From Panonychus citri (taxonomy: Eukaryota > Arthropoda > Arachnida > Trombidiformes > Tetranychidae): 64,000 nucleotides of DNA. The stretch is from positions 62,001 to 126,000 of the forward strand of contig NW_026515498.1 of assembly GCF_014898815.1 (NCBI RefSeq), written 5' to 3'. The position numbers and the translations under genes are program-made. The notes under the pieces are model-generated. The model was not told the DNA's origin, searched no databases, and saw only the letters and a program-made list of their open reading frames with translations. This document shows positions 1 through 12,630 of the stretch, piece after piece. Numbering within the stretch: position 1 is the first letter of the stretch; every line of letters begins with the position of its first letter.

Positions 1-220
1 ATGATTTCATGATAATCATAAGTAGAAATCACAATGAGAATGGAAAACTGTTCAGTTGAAATAGATAAAGGAATGAATAAGAATAGATATTGAGAGAAAT
101 GGTGGAAAAATGTTGCTCTTTATTTTCCTCATGTTGAAAAATCGATATGAAAATTTCATTGGAATTGAAACAAAATTGAAACTTTTGTGTATCTGTAATC
201 GGAAGTTAACAGGGAATCAG

Positions 221-222
<2 letters not shown>

Positions 223-265
<43 letters not shown>
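223..265 (+). repeat. (TC)n microsatellite
   Basis: An uninterrupted TC dinucleotide run of about 21 units. It creates a false Ser-Leu open frame across 110-298. Confidence 0.95.
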
Positions 266-271
<6 letters not shown>

Positions 272-3200
272 TTCTGTTTCAACAAAAATTCTGGTTAATA
301 TCTGATTCTATTTACTTTTGTGCTTACTTGATTGTCTCATTGTGTCTCATTAAACATTAGGTGATAATGATTATGATGATGATGCACAAGTGATATTATC
401 AATTTAAAATGCAAATCAAATGCCAATTAAACATTAGGCCAATTATTCAATCAAAAGATGCAAATGAATTGAATTAATTGTCATTTATCCCATTAGATTG
501 AGACTATGAATTAATATAACTATTATTATTATTCAAATGATAATGTTGACTAAGATTCATGAGACAGGGTGAAAAAAAAACTCTTTTTTGAAATGATGAT
601 TATCCTCAAGAAGAAGTTGAAACTTTTTTTCTCACTCATTGCTTGTTATCATTCCCTGCATGTTCATTGTATGTAACCGAGCATGATGAAAATTAAGCTC
701 AAAATCAAATTTCATGGATAATTACGAGCGATAAGCGGAAAAAGTTGCTTCAGAATTGAGGCTTAAATTGATTGAAATCAAATCGTATCAGATTTTCCAA
801 TAACGAAAGATAATCAATCTGAAATGTCAACAGAACTTTATTTTTTTTCATTCTCTCCTTCAACCCAACAATTGATAATTAGGTTACGAATATGAATATA
901 AATTGTTTGAAACTTTCTCTTCTCCATGCATTCATTGAGATCAATTACATTTCCATGTATTATATGAGCTTTTTTTCAACAATCAAGATCATTTCATGGT
1001 GATGATGATAAAAGACAATGTTACATGTCACCAATCAAGATTATATTGTAACTTGAATTGTTATTTTGATTCTTAGGACAATGTGATGATATATATCATT
1101 AGGAACTTCCGGTCAAATCGGAAACAAGTCATCGAGTTTATGAAAAATGATTAGCTGACAATCAATGAATTAATGTTTCATTCATGTAGATTAATTATAA
1201 TTTGATACAAATTGTTGGACGTAATTGTGATTATCAGTTTTGTTCAGACAAATACGTTAATTTAATTGTTATGATTAATTGTTTCCTACTGAAATTCAAT
1301 TAGTTTGGGAAGCAATTTTATGAATGAACAATTAAAAATCCATTAAAATCAATTGTTACAACAATTAATCGATATTTAATTTTGCAGTCTACGATTTTGG
1401 ATTTTGTTTTCACAATTTAATCAACACTTGAATTAATTTTATTTTTCTTGTTTTGATTAAGTAAACTTTTATAAATTTAATTAACAATTTAGATTTTGAT
1501 GTGAAGTGTAACAGGAATAAAAAAGTTAATTCATTTGCAGATATCAACAATTACTTTTTCATGATACAGTTTATTTTGTCTTGATGGTGATGAACAGCAA
1601 TTAACATTAACCAGTTTCCGGTTTCATCAATGATTTAAGGTGAAAATCAAGAAGATTATCTCTGGTTAATGATTAAAGTTAACGAGCTTTAGTCTTATCG
1701 ATGATTATCATTTGGTTATCATGTAATTTTCTGTTGTTACTCTTGTTTTTATCATGAGAACAGGAAAAAGGAATGTGTTCAGCAGAGAGGAGAAACATGG
1801 TCAAGGTAAATGAGTTTGAAGATGCTACTGGGAGTAAAAAGGGAGGGAGAGAGAGAGAGAAATGAGGATGAGGATGGATGCTGAATGTTAGGAGGAAGGG
1901 AGGGGTTGATGGGGTGGGGATGCTTGTTATTGATGCAGTGAGATAAATGGTATCATTTGGGCAAAAGGAGATGAACTGACGCCTCAAAATAGGAAATAAC
2001 ACTTTTGGGAGATGAAATTGAAGGGAAGGTGGGAAAGACACGTAAAAGAATTCGGATAATTAGGGTGACCTGAAATGGCCTCAATGTACAAATGATGATG
2101 ATGATCATCAATGATTGTGATGCATCACGGAGATTCAATGAAAGAATAAGATGAAGAAAAGAAAAATGGTTAAATAAAGAAACGACAAAAAAGGTTATCA
2201 AATGATCATCAACTCAATTCCAATAAAGTGAAGCCTTAAGGCTTCAGGGTAACGATCATATTCAGTTTTCCATTTTGGTTATTTGCAGGGAGAGAAATGG
2301 AAAGATGAATAAATCCTATAACTGAATTACTTGAGTTTATGAGGATAAGAGAATGAGAATTACTGTTCACATTATCATTTCCGCTCTACCGCAATTCTCG
2401 GCGGATTAACGAGATGATCGATAATACAGTTAATACGATATTCGATTCCAAGTCTCATTTTTCGTCTTTTTCTCATCCATTCATATCGCTCTCTCTTTCT
2501 CTCTCTCTCCTCGAACCTTGAAATGAGTACATGGTAACATGCTCACTGAATTCAATTCAGGAATAGATCAGAAATCTGCTGAATTCAATTAGTATCTCAT
2601 GTCCTTGGCTGAAACTCAAAGTTTTGAAAATCTTTCCCTGAATAAAATCACAATTAAACCTTTGATATATTTACATTTATCTATTAACTGATTACCTTTA
2701 CCATGAGTGAAAAAGTTTCCGGTAAAAAATTGAGCAAAAGTTGAAATAACGATTAATTGTAATGAACCAGAAATTAATCGTCAATTAATTAATTAACATT
2801 GGACATTAAATCCAATTAAATCAACAGCTAATTATCTTTATTTATATAATATATAAAACTAAACTGTAATTAAAAAGTAGTCAAATAGAAAAGGTGATAA
2901 ATTAGTTAATCAGTGTTGGATAAATTTCAACAATTAACATTTACTGTTTTATTGTATTAACCTACTAAATTACAAGTGAACAATTTGATTAAATTATTAT
3001 TATATTACACAGAAATTATCATCGGTTTGAAAGTGTTAATTGAGTAAACGATTAAGTGAATGAACAAACAATTTCCTTGTAAAAGATAAACTTAATTCGT
3101 TTAATTGTTTCCCTTTTACCGTTAATCCTTGAAATGAAAAAGTGAATAAGTTACATGATAATGACAAGGAAAAGTTAATTTTTCTCATTTCCTCATTCAC

Positions 3201-3936
3201 AATTTTCTGTTGAAAATTTTAGAGCAAAAAATCAATAATTTCAAGTTAGAAGGCAAAACATGGCTCAGAATCCGAATATCTCTTTCTTCATCATCATCAG
3301 CATCCAACATCTTCCAACTTCATCTTTTTAATATTCTCTCTCTTATTTTCTATTCTTTTTCTATTCTTTCCATGTTCAAAACTCTTCCCATGTTCCCATG
3401 AACGTTCCAATATTTTTCTTCTTTATCATCAACATTTTCTTCATATTCTTTTCTCTTTTTTTCTTCAGCCAATTCATTACAATTTTGACCAAAAGAAAGA
3501 AACTGTATCATTTTAGTTAGAATGATTAACGATCTTGTTAAAGAAGATGATGAACATAATAAAAACGACAAAAAAAGGCTAACGAAAATGTTACGTAAAT
3601 TCTTAGCACTTTCACCATCATCTAGACTGAGAATGCTCTCATTTTTTTCTGAGATAATCTCGAATCTTTTTCATGAAATTTTCTTTCTTTTCTTAGTCTT
3701 AAATTATGTCTTAAGAAATTTTCGCATCCATAATAACCTCTAATCTTATCCTTGATTCAAATTAATTTAAAGCCATTTTATGTTAATACTTAATCTCTGG
3801 GATATCTATTAAATTTTCTCAATCTTTATCATCATTATAAACTAATTTAATACTTTAATTGTATTAAGATTGTTAAGGATAAGATTTTAAACATCAATTG
3901 TCTTAATGTCAGTTTCATTTCTCATCATCATCTTCT

Positions 3937-3940
<4 letters not shown>

Positions 3941-3990
<50 letters not shown>
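3941..3990 (+). repeat. (CT)n microsatellite, left arm of an inverted pair
   Basis: A pure CT run of 25 units. About 150 bp further on, a GA run of 28 units (4142-4198) gives its reverse complement, so a transcript through both could fold into a long hairpin. Confidence 0.95.
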
Positions 3991-3995
<5 letters not shown>

Positions 3996-4138
3996 CTATT
4001 CTTCCCCCTTTGAAAATTTTCCAATGAGGCTCAACGTGAAACTTGAGGATAACCGTCTTAAGAGCTTTGATCATCATCATCATCTCATCATAGGATGAAG
4101 AAGAACGAAGGAGGAGGAGGATGATGAAAAGGAGCATC

Positions 4139-4141
<3 letters not shown>

Positions 4142-4198
<57 letters not shown>
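4142..4198 (+). repeat. (AG)n microsatellite, right arm of an inverted pair
   Basis: A pure AG run of about 28 units, reverse complementary to the CT run at 3941-3990. It is the only long GA-sense tract in the left flank, where the other long tracts read CT on the + strand. Confidence 0.95.
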
Positions 4199-4203
<5 letters not shown>

Positions 4204-7200
4204 AATGGAAATAGATGAAGAGATGGGAAGAAAAAAATAGAGAGAGAGAGTGAAGATGATTCAAAATCAGAACGCAAACTTGAGCCAAATGGAATTAAGG
4301 AGTGATGAATGTGTGTAAAGAAGATGATGTTGAAGATGCTGAAGAGAATTAGAAAACGAGAGAGAAATGATGATCATCATGAAGAAAAGAAATAAGAAGA
4401 CAATGAGAAAAGAAAATGATTTGGTAACATTGGTAAAGAAAAAAGATGTTAGATTAACATTGCTCTCGTTTTTTTTCTGTCTATTGATCTTTTTGTTGGG
4501 ACAATTAATTAATTATATTGTTTTCCATCAACATACTTAACAAGTTGATATGCAGAACAATTAATTGTTACAGAAAAAAAGAGACGATGACATTTTATTA
4601 AGAAAAGCGAGAGGGAAAAACAAAACAATCATGATAATTATGGTTAAGATGATTAAGATGAAAATGTGAATATCTAATTAACATGGTTGTCAGAATTGTC
4701 TTTCAATTAATAAGATCAGTTTAATCATGTTAATCATAATTATCGTAATCAGATGTTATCATCACTGAAAGAGGGCTCAGTTTATCATGAAAGATTATGA
4801 GTATTTTCTTAATTATTTTAGTAAATATTTTGATTGGAGCACAAAGTTTACAATCTAAATTGGACACTGGTCACTAATGATAATGATAACCAAGCATTTT
4901 CCATATCATTGACTCTTGATAACCTTAATTTTGATTGAAATAAATGATTACTTTATCAAATTTGTATTCGCAATTTGTTATCATTGCCGATGATGATTCT
5001 CATGATGATCATCATTCCGTATAGGATAAAAAGATATGATGGTGATGAGAAGATGTTGAGATATTGAAACTGATTCAGCATTCGGTATAAACTGAAAGAA
5101 GATGATAAATAGTTTGATTCATATCAATCTTTAGATACGAAACTTTGACATGACTTTCAATTTTGTTTTTCGATAACAACAGAAGAAGAAGAAGAGGAAG
5201 AGAAGTGAAAGAGAGAAAGTAGAAGATTGAAAAGGTAAAGAGAGTGGGAGGATAATCAGGGAGGAGGAAGAGAGAGAGAGAGAGGAGAGAGAGAGAGATG
5301 CTGAATGATCTTGAATCTTTGGTGAATAGTTCTGAGGGTAGAAAAAAACTCTCGGAATCTAAATTGAAACATCATCCGTATTCTCAACATTTTTTTCACT
5401 TCTTCTCACAATGAATCAAATACCGTGACTTAGTGTCCATAGAGATGAGGTTTTCTCGGATGATTATGATGATCATCATCATCGCTGATGATGATTCTTT
5501 CTTGAGATTTATATTCTAAGAAATGGCTGATATAATGTTGTTGAATGATGATCATGATCATGATGATAATGATGAGAGAAAGAAAGAAAGAGAGAGAGAG
5601 AGAGCTGATATTTCACATAAAAAGGATGGATGCTTCTGAATCTTATTCCTTTTTCTTCATCTTCCTCTCTACAATATCGATTGATAAGTATTGATCATTT
5701 AAATAATGATTCTCATTGTTGGATACAATGAGAGAGCTTAACTGTCATTAACCAATTTAGTTTTCTATGTATGTTTATATCTGTTTATCTATTTAGATGA
5801 ACAAGACAAAAGGAGCATCATCATCATCAGAATCATCTGACAACTAATTTACTCTTTTTTTTTGATTGTTTGTTTGTATGCTTTTTGCATTTTGCTTGGG
5901 ATGAAGATGAGAAGATGATACTGATGACAAGAATAAGATGATCGCCTTAAGATAATGATTATTATATAAGCGCTCGATTGTCACATCGGTAATTTGCAGA
6001 TAGTTAATAGTTTTCCTCGAATCATTGTAAAAGAATAGATTTTCTCGATAAATGAATGTGTCGAGAAGATGATGATGAACAACAAGAGAAAAATAGAGAT
6101 GAAAAAGTTCGAAGAAGAAGATAATTAATGAAAGAAAAACTGTTGGTGATAACCTTTAATAGTGATGAAGAAAATGAGAGAGAAAGAGAGAGGGAGAAGC
6201 TGATTAACGGGAATATCTTTTGGCTTTGTGATGAACACGCGCTTCCCCCTTTTCTTATCTCCATCATGGAGATAAAAATGATTATATTAAAGTTTCAAAG
6301 TCTTTATAAGGATGAAGAAAGGTCATCATCTTGATACTCATAATCATCATCTTCTTATGAGGGGTTACAATGTTATTAGTTGTGCGTGTGTGTGTCTATT
6401 TCCAGAGTGTAAGGTGTGAAAATGTGGAATGAGATTCATGGTGATGAAGAAGATGAGGAAAGAAAAGGAAGTGGAAAAAGAAAAGAAACTGCTGATGATG
6501 ATGATGATGAAAAGAACTGTGAAGTTTTTTAAGAACAAATGTAAGTCTCTCTCTCTCTCTCTCCATTTAGCTCTCTATTTGACCTAAGCATGAGATGAGA
6601 ATAAAAAGAAAGTTGAATCGATGTTTGGGAATGAAAGAGTGAAAAGAATAGAACAGGAGAGAAAAAGAGAAAGGGAAATGGAAAGGATGAAGTAAAAAAG
6701 ATGAAGAGAAAATCTTCTGGAAGAGAAGGAAGTAAGAATGGTGGAAAAAGTACTTAGGATGCTTGGCACCCTTTTCTTAATTTTCTCTCTCTTTTTTCTC
6801 TCTCTCATTTTGTGTTACTTTTCCATGAAAATGATGATGATCATCATCAGCATCCTCATCATCTATTTCATCATTTTCTCTTTCTTTTCTTACAATTTTT
6901 CTTACCGTTATCGTAGAAACTTAAAGTGAAGCTAATCTGAAACCAGTGATTCCAATGTTGCCAAACTGTGTTTATATTCATCTTTATGTCTGGAGAAATC
7001 GAAAGAAAGAGAAAAAGAAAGAGAATCGGAGAAAGAGGATGAATTTCGTTTGCGCAAAATCTTTTACTTTCTTTTTTTTTTCCTTTCATTGAATGAGCAT
7101 GAAAAGAGATGATGATGATGAGGGAAGATGAAGAAGAAAAAGAGATTGAAGAAGTGAATCTAAATCTGGAGATAAATTGGTTACCATTCCTTGGATCCGA

Positions 7201-7395
7201 TTCACCACTAAATATAGTTTGTAAAAGGATCGACTTATCTGCTGAGTTTAACTTTACCTTTACGAGTTTAACTCAATGTTCATCCTCATCCCTTATCCTT
7301 ATCCTCATCATTGACTGAGATATTTCCAGAGTTTCCAAATCTTTACCATCGACAAGGACAAAAATATTTGATCCCAAATGAAGTCGCTCCTTCCC

Positions 7396-7438
7396 TGTCT
7401 CTCTCTCTCTTTATATCTCTCTCTCTCTCTCTCTCTCT
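7396..7438 (+). repeat. (CT)n microsatellite, interrupted
   Basis: CT runs broken once by TTATAT. Confidence 0.9.
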
Positions 7439-7883
7439 TTCGCTCTCTCTGACACACTCCCTGTGATACTTTCACATTCTCATCATTGTTACTCTTCCAG
7501 TTACTCACTAACCATATAAACTTGTTCTCATATGTTAACATCTTTACCTTTCAGTTTTTTCTCTTCATTTTCATCACAACTTTTTCATCTTCATCTTCAT
7601 CTTTTTCTTCTTCTTCTTCTCATTTTCTCTCAGTGTTAATTTTACTCTTTTCGTATTGTTCAGTAATAAAAGTCTTCTTTTTTATTAAAGTGTTTCACTT
7701 TCGAAAAGTTGATGATTATCATGAAAGATAATTTAAAGTTCTAATTCAATTATTTGCCTGAATGGGATTGGAAAAAGAAACCCGATTAGTATTAAATTGT
7801 TTTAGTGTTTCTTTTAATTTTTATACTTTTCGATTTTTCTATTTTTCTTTCATGGTGTTTTTTTTTCATTCATGATATTTCTT

Positions 7884-7884
<1 letters not shown>

Positions 7885-7915
<31 letters not shown>
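7885..7915 (+). repeat. (TC)n microsatellite
   Basis: A pure TC run of about 15 units. Confidence 0.95.
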
Positions 7916-7916
<1 letters not shown>

Positions 7917-8672
7917 AATCCATGGGAGAGATAATATCTTAAAATGCTGATGAATATTCTTGATAGAAGAAGAGAAAATTTGAACCTGAAATTTGATGAA
8001 ATCGTTTCCTGGTGTTCCATGAGATTAACAGTAAGAAAGATCGATCAACTTAATTTACTTAATATCTTTTGATAATCTTACGATTATTTGGATTATCCAC
8101 TTTTTTAATCGAAACATTTTCAATCAATTGGATATTTAATTTACCTTTTCTTATCCCTCTGGAAACACACAATGAACAAGATCAAGGTTCAGATGAGACA
8201 AGATGAACATTACATGTTCATTTTCACTGAAAACATGGGGAACAAAAAAAGATGAACTCTCTTGGGATCCCCTGAAAGCTTCATGATAACCAACATATTC
8301 AGTGAATTTTTTTTTCTCCATCACATGTTCAACGATTTTCTTGTAAGTAAGAGGAAAAATATATATATCAATTGAAACAATAATGTCCAGATAGAGTTCA
8401 GTGAAGATTCAGCATAACATTATCTCCTTAAATTGAATGATCAATAACTTGAGTTAGAATATGAAGAAGAAGATGAGAAGAAGATTGAACAAAAGAATAG
8501 AGGGAAAGATGATGAATAAATAGAAGATAAATGGGATGAGAAAGAAGAGAGAAAAAGAAAAAGGATGTTAATGATGTTGAGTAGAAAAAGATTGCAAAGC
8601 AAAATGTTCGAGACTTTTTAAGGTTGACTGATTACTAGAAGTTCATGGGAATAATGAACAACCATGAGTAAT

Positions 8673-8696
8673 TTCTCTCTCTCTCTCTCTCTCTCT
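8673..8696 (+). repeat. (TC)n microsatellite
   Basis: A pure TC run about 135 bp upstream of the mir-133 precursor. Confidence 0.95.
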
Positions 8697-8830
8697 TTAT
8701 TGTCATTAAATTGTCTCAATGGTTAAGAAATAATGTCAACTGAAATTCAGTAGGAAAAATAAACCCAAAGATTAAGATGATGGACAAGAAGAGGAGGAAA
8801 AAAAAGTTCTGAAACTGATGATTAATCCCA

Positions 8831-8934
8831 AATGCTGATCTCTAGTTGGTTGAATCCGGGCCAAATTGATTTTGTTTCATCACAAGATTATTAAATAATA
8901 TTTGGTCCCCTTCAACCAGCTGTAGTAAAGCATT
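8831..8934 (+). ncRNA. mir-133: mir-133 microRNA precursor
   Basis: The 3' arm at 8902-8923 (22 nt, starting TTGGTCCCC and ending CAGCTGT) matches the animal miR-133 mature sequence as I know it. The 5' arm at 8844-8866 (AGTTGGTTGAA, then GGGCCAAAT) pairs with it through AGTTGGTTGAA with TTCAACCAGCT and CCAAAT with ATTTGG. The terminal loop is about 35 nt. Pairing extends outward to AATGCT (8831) with AGCATT (8934), which sets the hairpin limits given. miR-133 is a muscle-associated microRNA of bilaterians and is often linked to mir-1. I searched by eye for a mir-1 mature sequence on both strands and found none, so a partner, if linked, lies outside the window. No host gene is visible. Confidence 0.95.
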
Positions 8935-8935
8935 A

Positions 8936-11900
8936 ATCAACCTCCACAATCAGTTGATTGTAATCAATATTTACGAGACATTTGTATTAATGAAAACTTC
9001 AAATCACGTCAACAGTTTCATGTTTTGTTTTCATCTCATCTTCATTCATGATCAACTTTCCATTTGCTATTCCATGATAAAAGTTCAGTTGAACGATTCA
9101 GTTGAGATATATTTTGTTACCCTTTATAATGTGTATGAAAAATATTCAATCAATTTAATCAACTGAAAATGAATACGAGATTGATTAATGTTAATCGATT
9201 TGACCAATGGTCTCTATTTGTTCAATTCAATCATCACCTAAATCTTACCTTTGATTATTTTGTTTTCCCTTTGTCTGTAGCTATTGATCAGAGTTGTTAT
9301 TGATTCTGGTGTAATAGTAATAACAATTAACTTTGATTGTCAACCATCAACAAGTAAGTAAAACAATTTCCAATGAAACCGTTGAAATCACAATTTAATT
9401 ATCCAAGTTGAATGAATGAAAAAAAAAACTTCAATCAACAATATAAACAATCAAAAGGTTAACCTGAATACGATTGATTTTTTTTCTGTTCACAAGTTCT
9501 TAATCATTATCAGGGGATTATCATCTGAGGCGTTGTCCACTTTCATCATTAGTATCATGTCTATGGTCAGTGAGCTCAATCAGGACTGAAATTAGGTTAA
9601 TAGGGTTAATCAAATGGTTAATTGTTACAATTGTGTTACGATTTTCATTTCTATCTCTCATCCATTGACAGAATAATAATAATAATATTTACTCAAAATG
9701 TTAATGTAAATACTATTGAATAACATAATCATCTTATTTATTTTGTCACTCAATGAATTATTTAAGAATCAATAATAATCTCAATTGAGTGTAAACGATT
9801 TGCTGTTGTTTTCCATGATTAACTCAATATAAGATTGTGAATGCTGAATGGAAAATAGGAAATTTTTATCAACTGAGAAAACAATTTATCTATTTAATGT
9901 GAACTGGATCAGAATTTTTTTCTTCTTCTTTAAGTGTTTAATGTGACTCTTGGGATAAACTTATAATCGTCCTGAAGGTAACGAGTAAAAGTACTGATCA
10001 AAGGATAAGGTGAAATAATTCAGTTCCAAGTTTATTTTATCCCTGAAACTGATCAACTAACATTAGGTAAACAATTGAAATCCATTGAAAGTTAAATTGA
10101 AAGATAATTCAGTTCCAAGTGATTAAAAAAGTTTTTCTAATTTTCTCAGGGACCTTAACATTATTTTCCTTACAGTGCCAAATATTATTCAAGATATTTT
10201 GAGTATTGGCACTTGGAATCATTGGTAATTAACATGGTATTTCCTTAATTACAGAACTGAGTTATTATTATGTATTGAATTCATTATTATTGACAACAAT
10301 TTGAATTGATAAAAGTTCAAGTTCAAATTTGATTTAAAACTTAACTAATTAGATTTCAACTGAACTTTTTCATGACACAGGAAAATTATTGAAAATTTGT
10401 GTGTCTTTCAGCTCGTTGATTAACTTTAATTATTTGGTAACATATTAGCTTGATTATTCATTAAGATTATCATGTTGATCAGTTGATACTGATACTCTGT
10501 GAGTAGATAAATGGATTAATTAAGAAATTAATTGACTTTAGATAAGCTGAATTGAGAAAGAGTGAGAGAGAGAGATGAAATTAATGAGCAAGGTGAAAAG
10601 TTATTCGAGTGTTATTATCTTTAATCAAGTTTACTCACAAATAATCAAGGAAGTTGATTGAAACAGAAGATGAATCGAAGGCAACTTCCGGTTTAAGCTC
10701 AATAAAAGACATGGTATATTCATGGAGGCAAACGGATTTCCTTTCAACTATTCACATTCAATCAGAAAAGTTCAGAAAGTTTCAGATGAATATAATATTA
10801 GAAATCATTGGATAACAGTATTGATCACAACATCTAAATTGATAATGATGATTACGTTGAATCTCATCAATGAAACAAGAACGAGAATTAATCAAGAAAA
10901 AAAAACGATCCGGAAGCAACAATCAATTTCCAATTGTGTTGCTATCACAATTTACCTTTCAATTTAAAATGATTATCTGATTGTTATCAACATTGTAAAC
11001 TATTTGTAACTATTGATATTGACCAATTGTTGTTATAATTAAATTGATGAAACCATTGTGATTGAAATTTGATTGAAAGTTCAACTAATTGCTGGATTAA
11101 TTTACCTTCATGTTATATATATTATGTGACCATCATGAAGTTAATTCTGAACATTAATAATGAATTGATTGATGATTGATCAACAATTAATTGACTACGA
11201 ATTGTTGATTCATATTTAGCTTCATTATCAGCAATCAATTATCAGTCAATTAATCAAATGAAAAATAAATTATTCAATTGAATTGTTATTAAATCATTTT
11301 GATAACTAGGGACATCTTTTGGTTACCAATGAAAGTAATTGGATCACAATTAAGAAAACAAATTAAATTAATTACCTTTGGCAATTGTATTCTAATCATC
11401 GATAGTTAAACTTATCTAGTTAATTTAGTTGATATTTATGTATGAAAATTGATTAATCATTTTAATTACTCTTTGTTAACTGTTGTGAACTTGATTTTTG
11501 GTATATAAAGTTAATTGTTTAATTCAGTGTTAATGATTAGTACAAGTTGGTGACAATTTAGTCAACCATTTGATCATTAGATTAGTTTAATAGTTAATAA
11601 AATAACGGTACAATTAGGTCAAGTGTAAATCAAGTTAAATATTAAATTAAATGATTGTCTGATGTTGATCAAGTTTATTTGTTTTGGAAACAATTTATTT
11701 TATTATTAAATTTGATTATTTAAATTATTAAACAATTTGCTTCGATTACATTATCTTAATTGTTAAGGGTGAAATTTAACCGGAAGATTAATGAGCTAAT
11801 GAATATAATTTCCTATAACAATACAATTAATTAAATTGATTCAATTAACTTAATGATTCTGTGATTGTTTTTGGATATCACATCGTATATGTAGACAAAC

Positions 11901-11960
11901 ATTAAACATTCAATGTACAATCAATTAATTGTCTCAAGTTGAACGTTAATTGTGACAAAA
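8936..11960. other. AT-rich region without a recognised gene
   Basis: This stretch is dominated by AATTGTTAATT, CAATTAATTG and similar words. Only one moderately convincing structure stands out, a short hairpin near 10166-10218. The 81-codon open frame at 10722-10967 has no recognisable domain, signal or splice context, and I treat it as chance. Confidence 0.6.
10166..10218 (+). other. Imperfect hairpin, possible small RNA
   Basis: The pairings are TTCC/GGAA (10166-10169 with 10215-10218), AGTGCCAA/TTGGCACT (10174-10181 with 10206-10213) and TATTCAA/TTGAGTA (10186-10192 with 10199-10205, one G-U). The loop is 6 nt, with a 4-nt bulge on the 5' side. It lies 1.2 kb downstream of mir-133 on the same strand. 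The total stem of about 19 bp is short for a microRNA precursor, and I do not recognise the arms as a known family. Confidence 0.25.
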
Positions 11961-11966
11961 ATTTAG

Positions 11967-11974
11967 TATAAATA
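11967..11974 (+). promoter_or_regulatory. TATA box of the small secreted peptide gene
   Basis: TATAAATA lies about 32 bp upstream of an initiator-like TCATT (about 11999) and 113 bp upstream of the start codon at 12087. It is a conventional core promoter for a short, likely strongly expressed gene. Confidence 0.65.
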
Positions 11975-12086
11975 TAAAGATTTTATCGAACTGAAAATCA
12001 TTCCAATCAACGTTCAACAATCAGTCAACAATCAACTTTGAGTATTTTCAATTGTTCTAAACTTTCGTCCTCTCGAATCAACCAAA

Positions 12087-12239
12087 ATGCGTCTTTCGAT
12101 CATCTTTGTTTTCATCTTCGCTGTTCTCGCTCTTATTGGTACTAATGCTGTCGAAGCGGGAAAGAAAAAGTCTTATAAGAAGTCCCCACCACCGAAAAAG
12201 TCTCCACCACCACCACCAAAGAAACATGGACATGAATAG
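12087..12239 (+). CDS. Small secreted Lys/Pro-rich peptide
   Basis: A 50-residue open frame not interrupted by introns. Residues 1-24 form a clear signal peptide: positively charged start, hydrophobic core IIFVFIFAVLALIG, likely cleavage after VEA. The mature part of about 26 residues is made of Lys, Pro, Ser and Tyr, with the repeated units KKSPPPKK and KKSPPPPPKK and a C-terminal HGHE. The context ACCAAAATG is a good start, and a TATA box lies at 11967. I do not recognise a family. The composition resembles short proline-rich structural or salivary secretions, and Lys/Tyr residues could be used for cross-linking, but that is inference. The high C and G content of the coding part stands out from the AT-rich flanks and supports a real gene. 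Confidence 0.75.
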   Translation: MRLSIIFVFIFAVLALIGTNAVEAGKKKSYKKSPPPKKSPPPPPKKHGHE

Positions 12240-12630
12240 TGTTCCAATCGGCGATTTCATCAGCTGATCAAAAAATGGTTCGTTATTTGATTACCTATTT
12301 CATCCTTCAGAATTTTATATTAACAGAAACTTATTCAGATTCCAAAAACTTTTAAAAAAACTTTTTACTTGCGAAAATTTTTCCATATGAAAACTGTAAG
12401 CCCGAAATTCAAAACTTTTACCCGATTAAAATGATTTAAAACTAACTAATTGTAGTCATGATTTTTTTACTGTTCAATTGTGTTGCTGAATTTGCATTTC
12501 GCTAAATTAACTAACGATTATTACAAATTTACACCATTTTCGTTGTCAGAAAATATGTCATTTATAACGATTTAGCTTTAAAATTATCACAAGAAACCTA
12601 AAGGTAGTGACAGTTATTAAAACGAATCGA
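12240..12630. other. Convergent intergenic gap
   Basis: This is the 3' flank shared by the small secreted peptide (+) and ataxin-10 (-). Nothing else is seen. Confidence 0.6.

Larger units (their letters stand above)
1..8829. other. Gene-free left flank
   Basis: I see no supportable protein gene here. The sequence is AT-rich with GATGAT, GAAGAA and GA/CT runs, and the open frames are short and dominated by Ser/Leu or Arg/Glu from those repeats. A 21-bp near-perfect palindrome lies at 6255-6275 (9-bp arms around TCA). The flank may be intergenic or part of the primary transcript or promoter region of the mir-133 hairpin that follows it; the sequence does not decide this. Confidence 0.6.

Noticed and set aside
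110..298. Open frame with a Ser-Leu repeat
   Set aside because: It is produced by the (TC)n tract; there is no domain, and similar false frames occur at every CT/GA tract.
10722..10967. 81-codon frame on the + strand
   Set aside because: No signal, domain, splice context or codon pattern distinguishes it from chance in AT-rich DNA.
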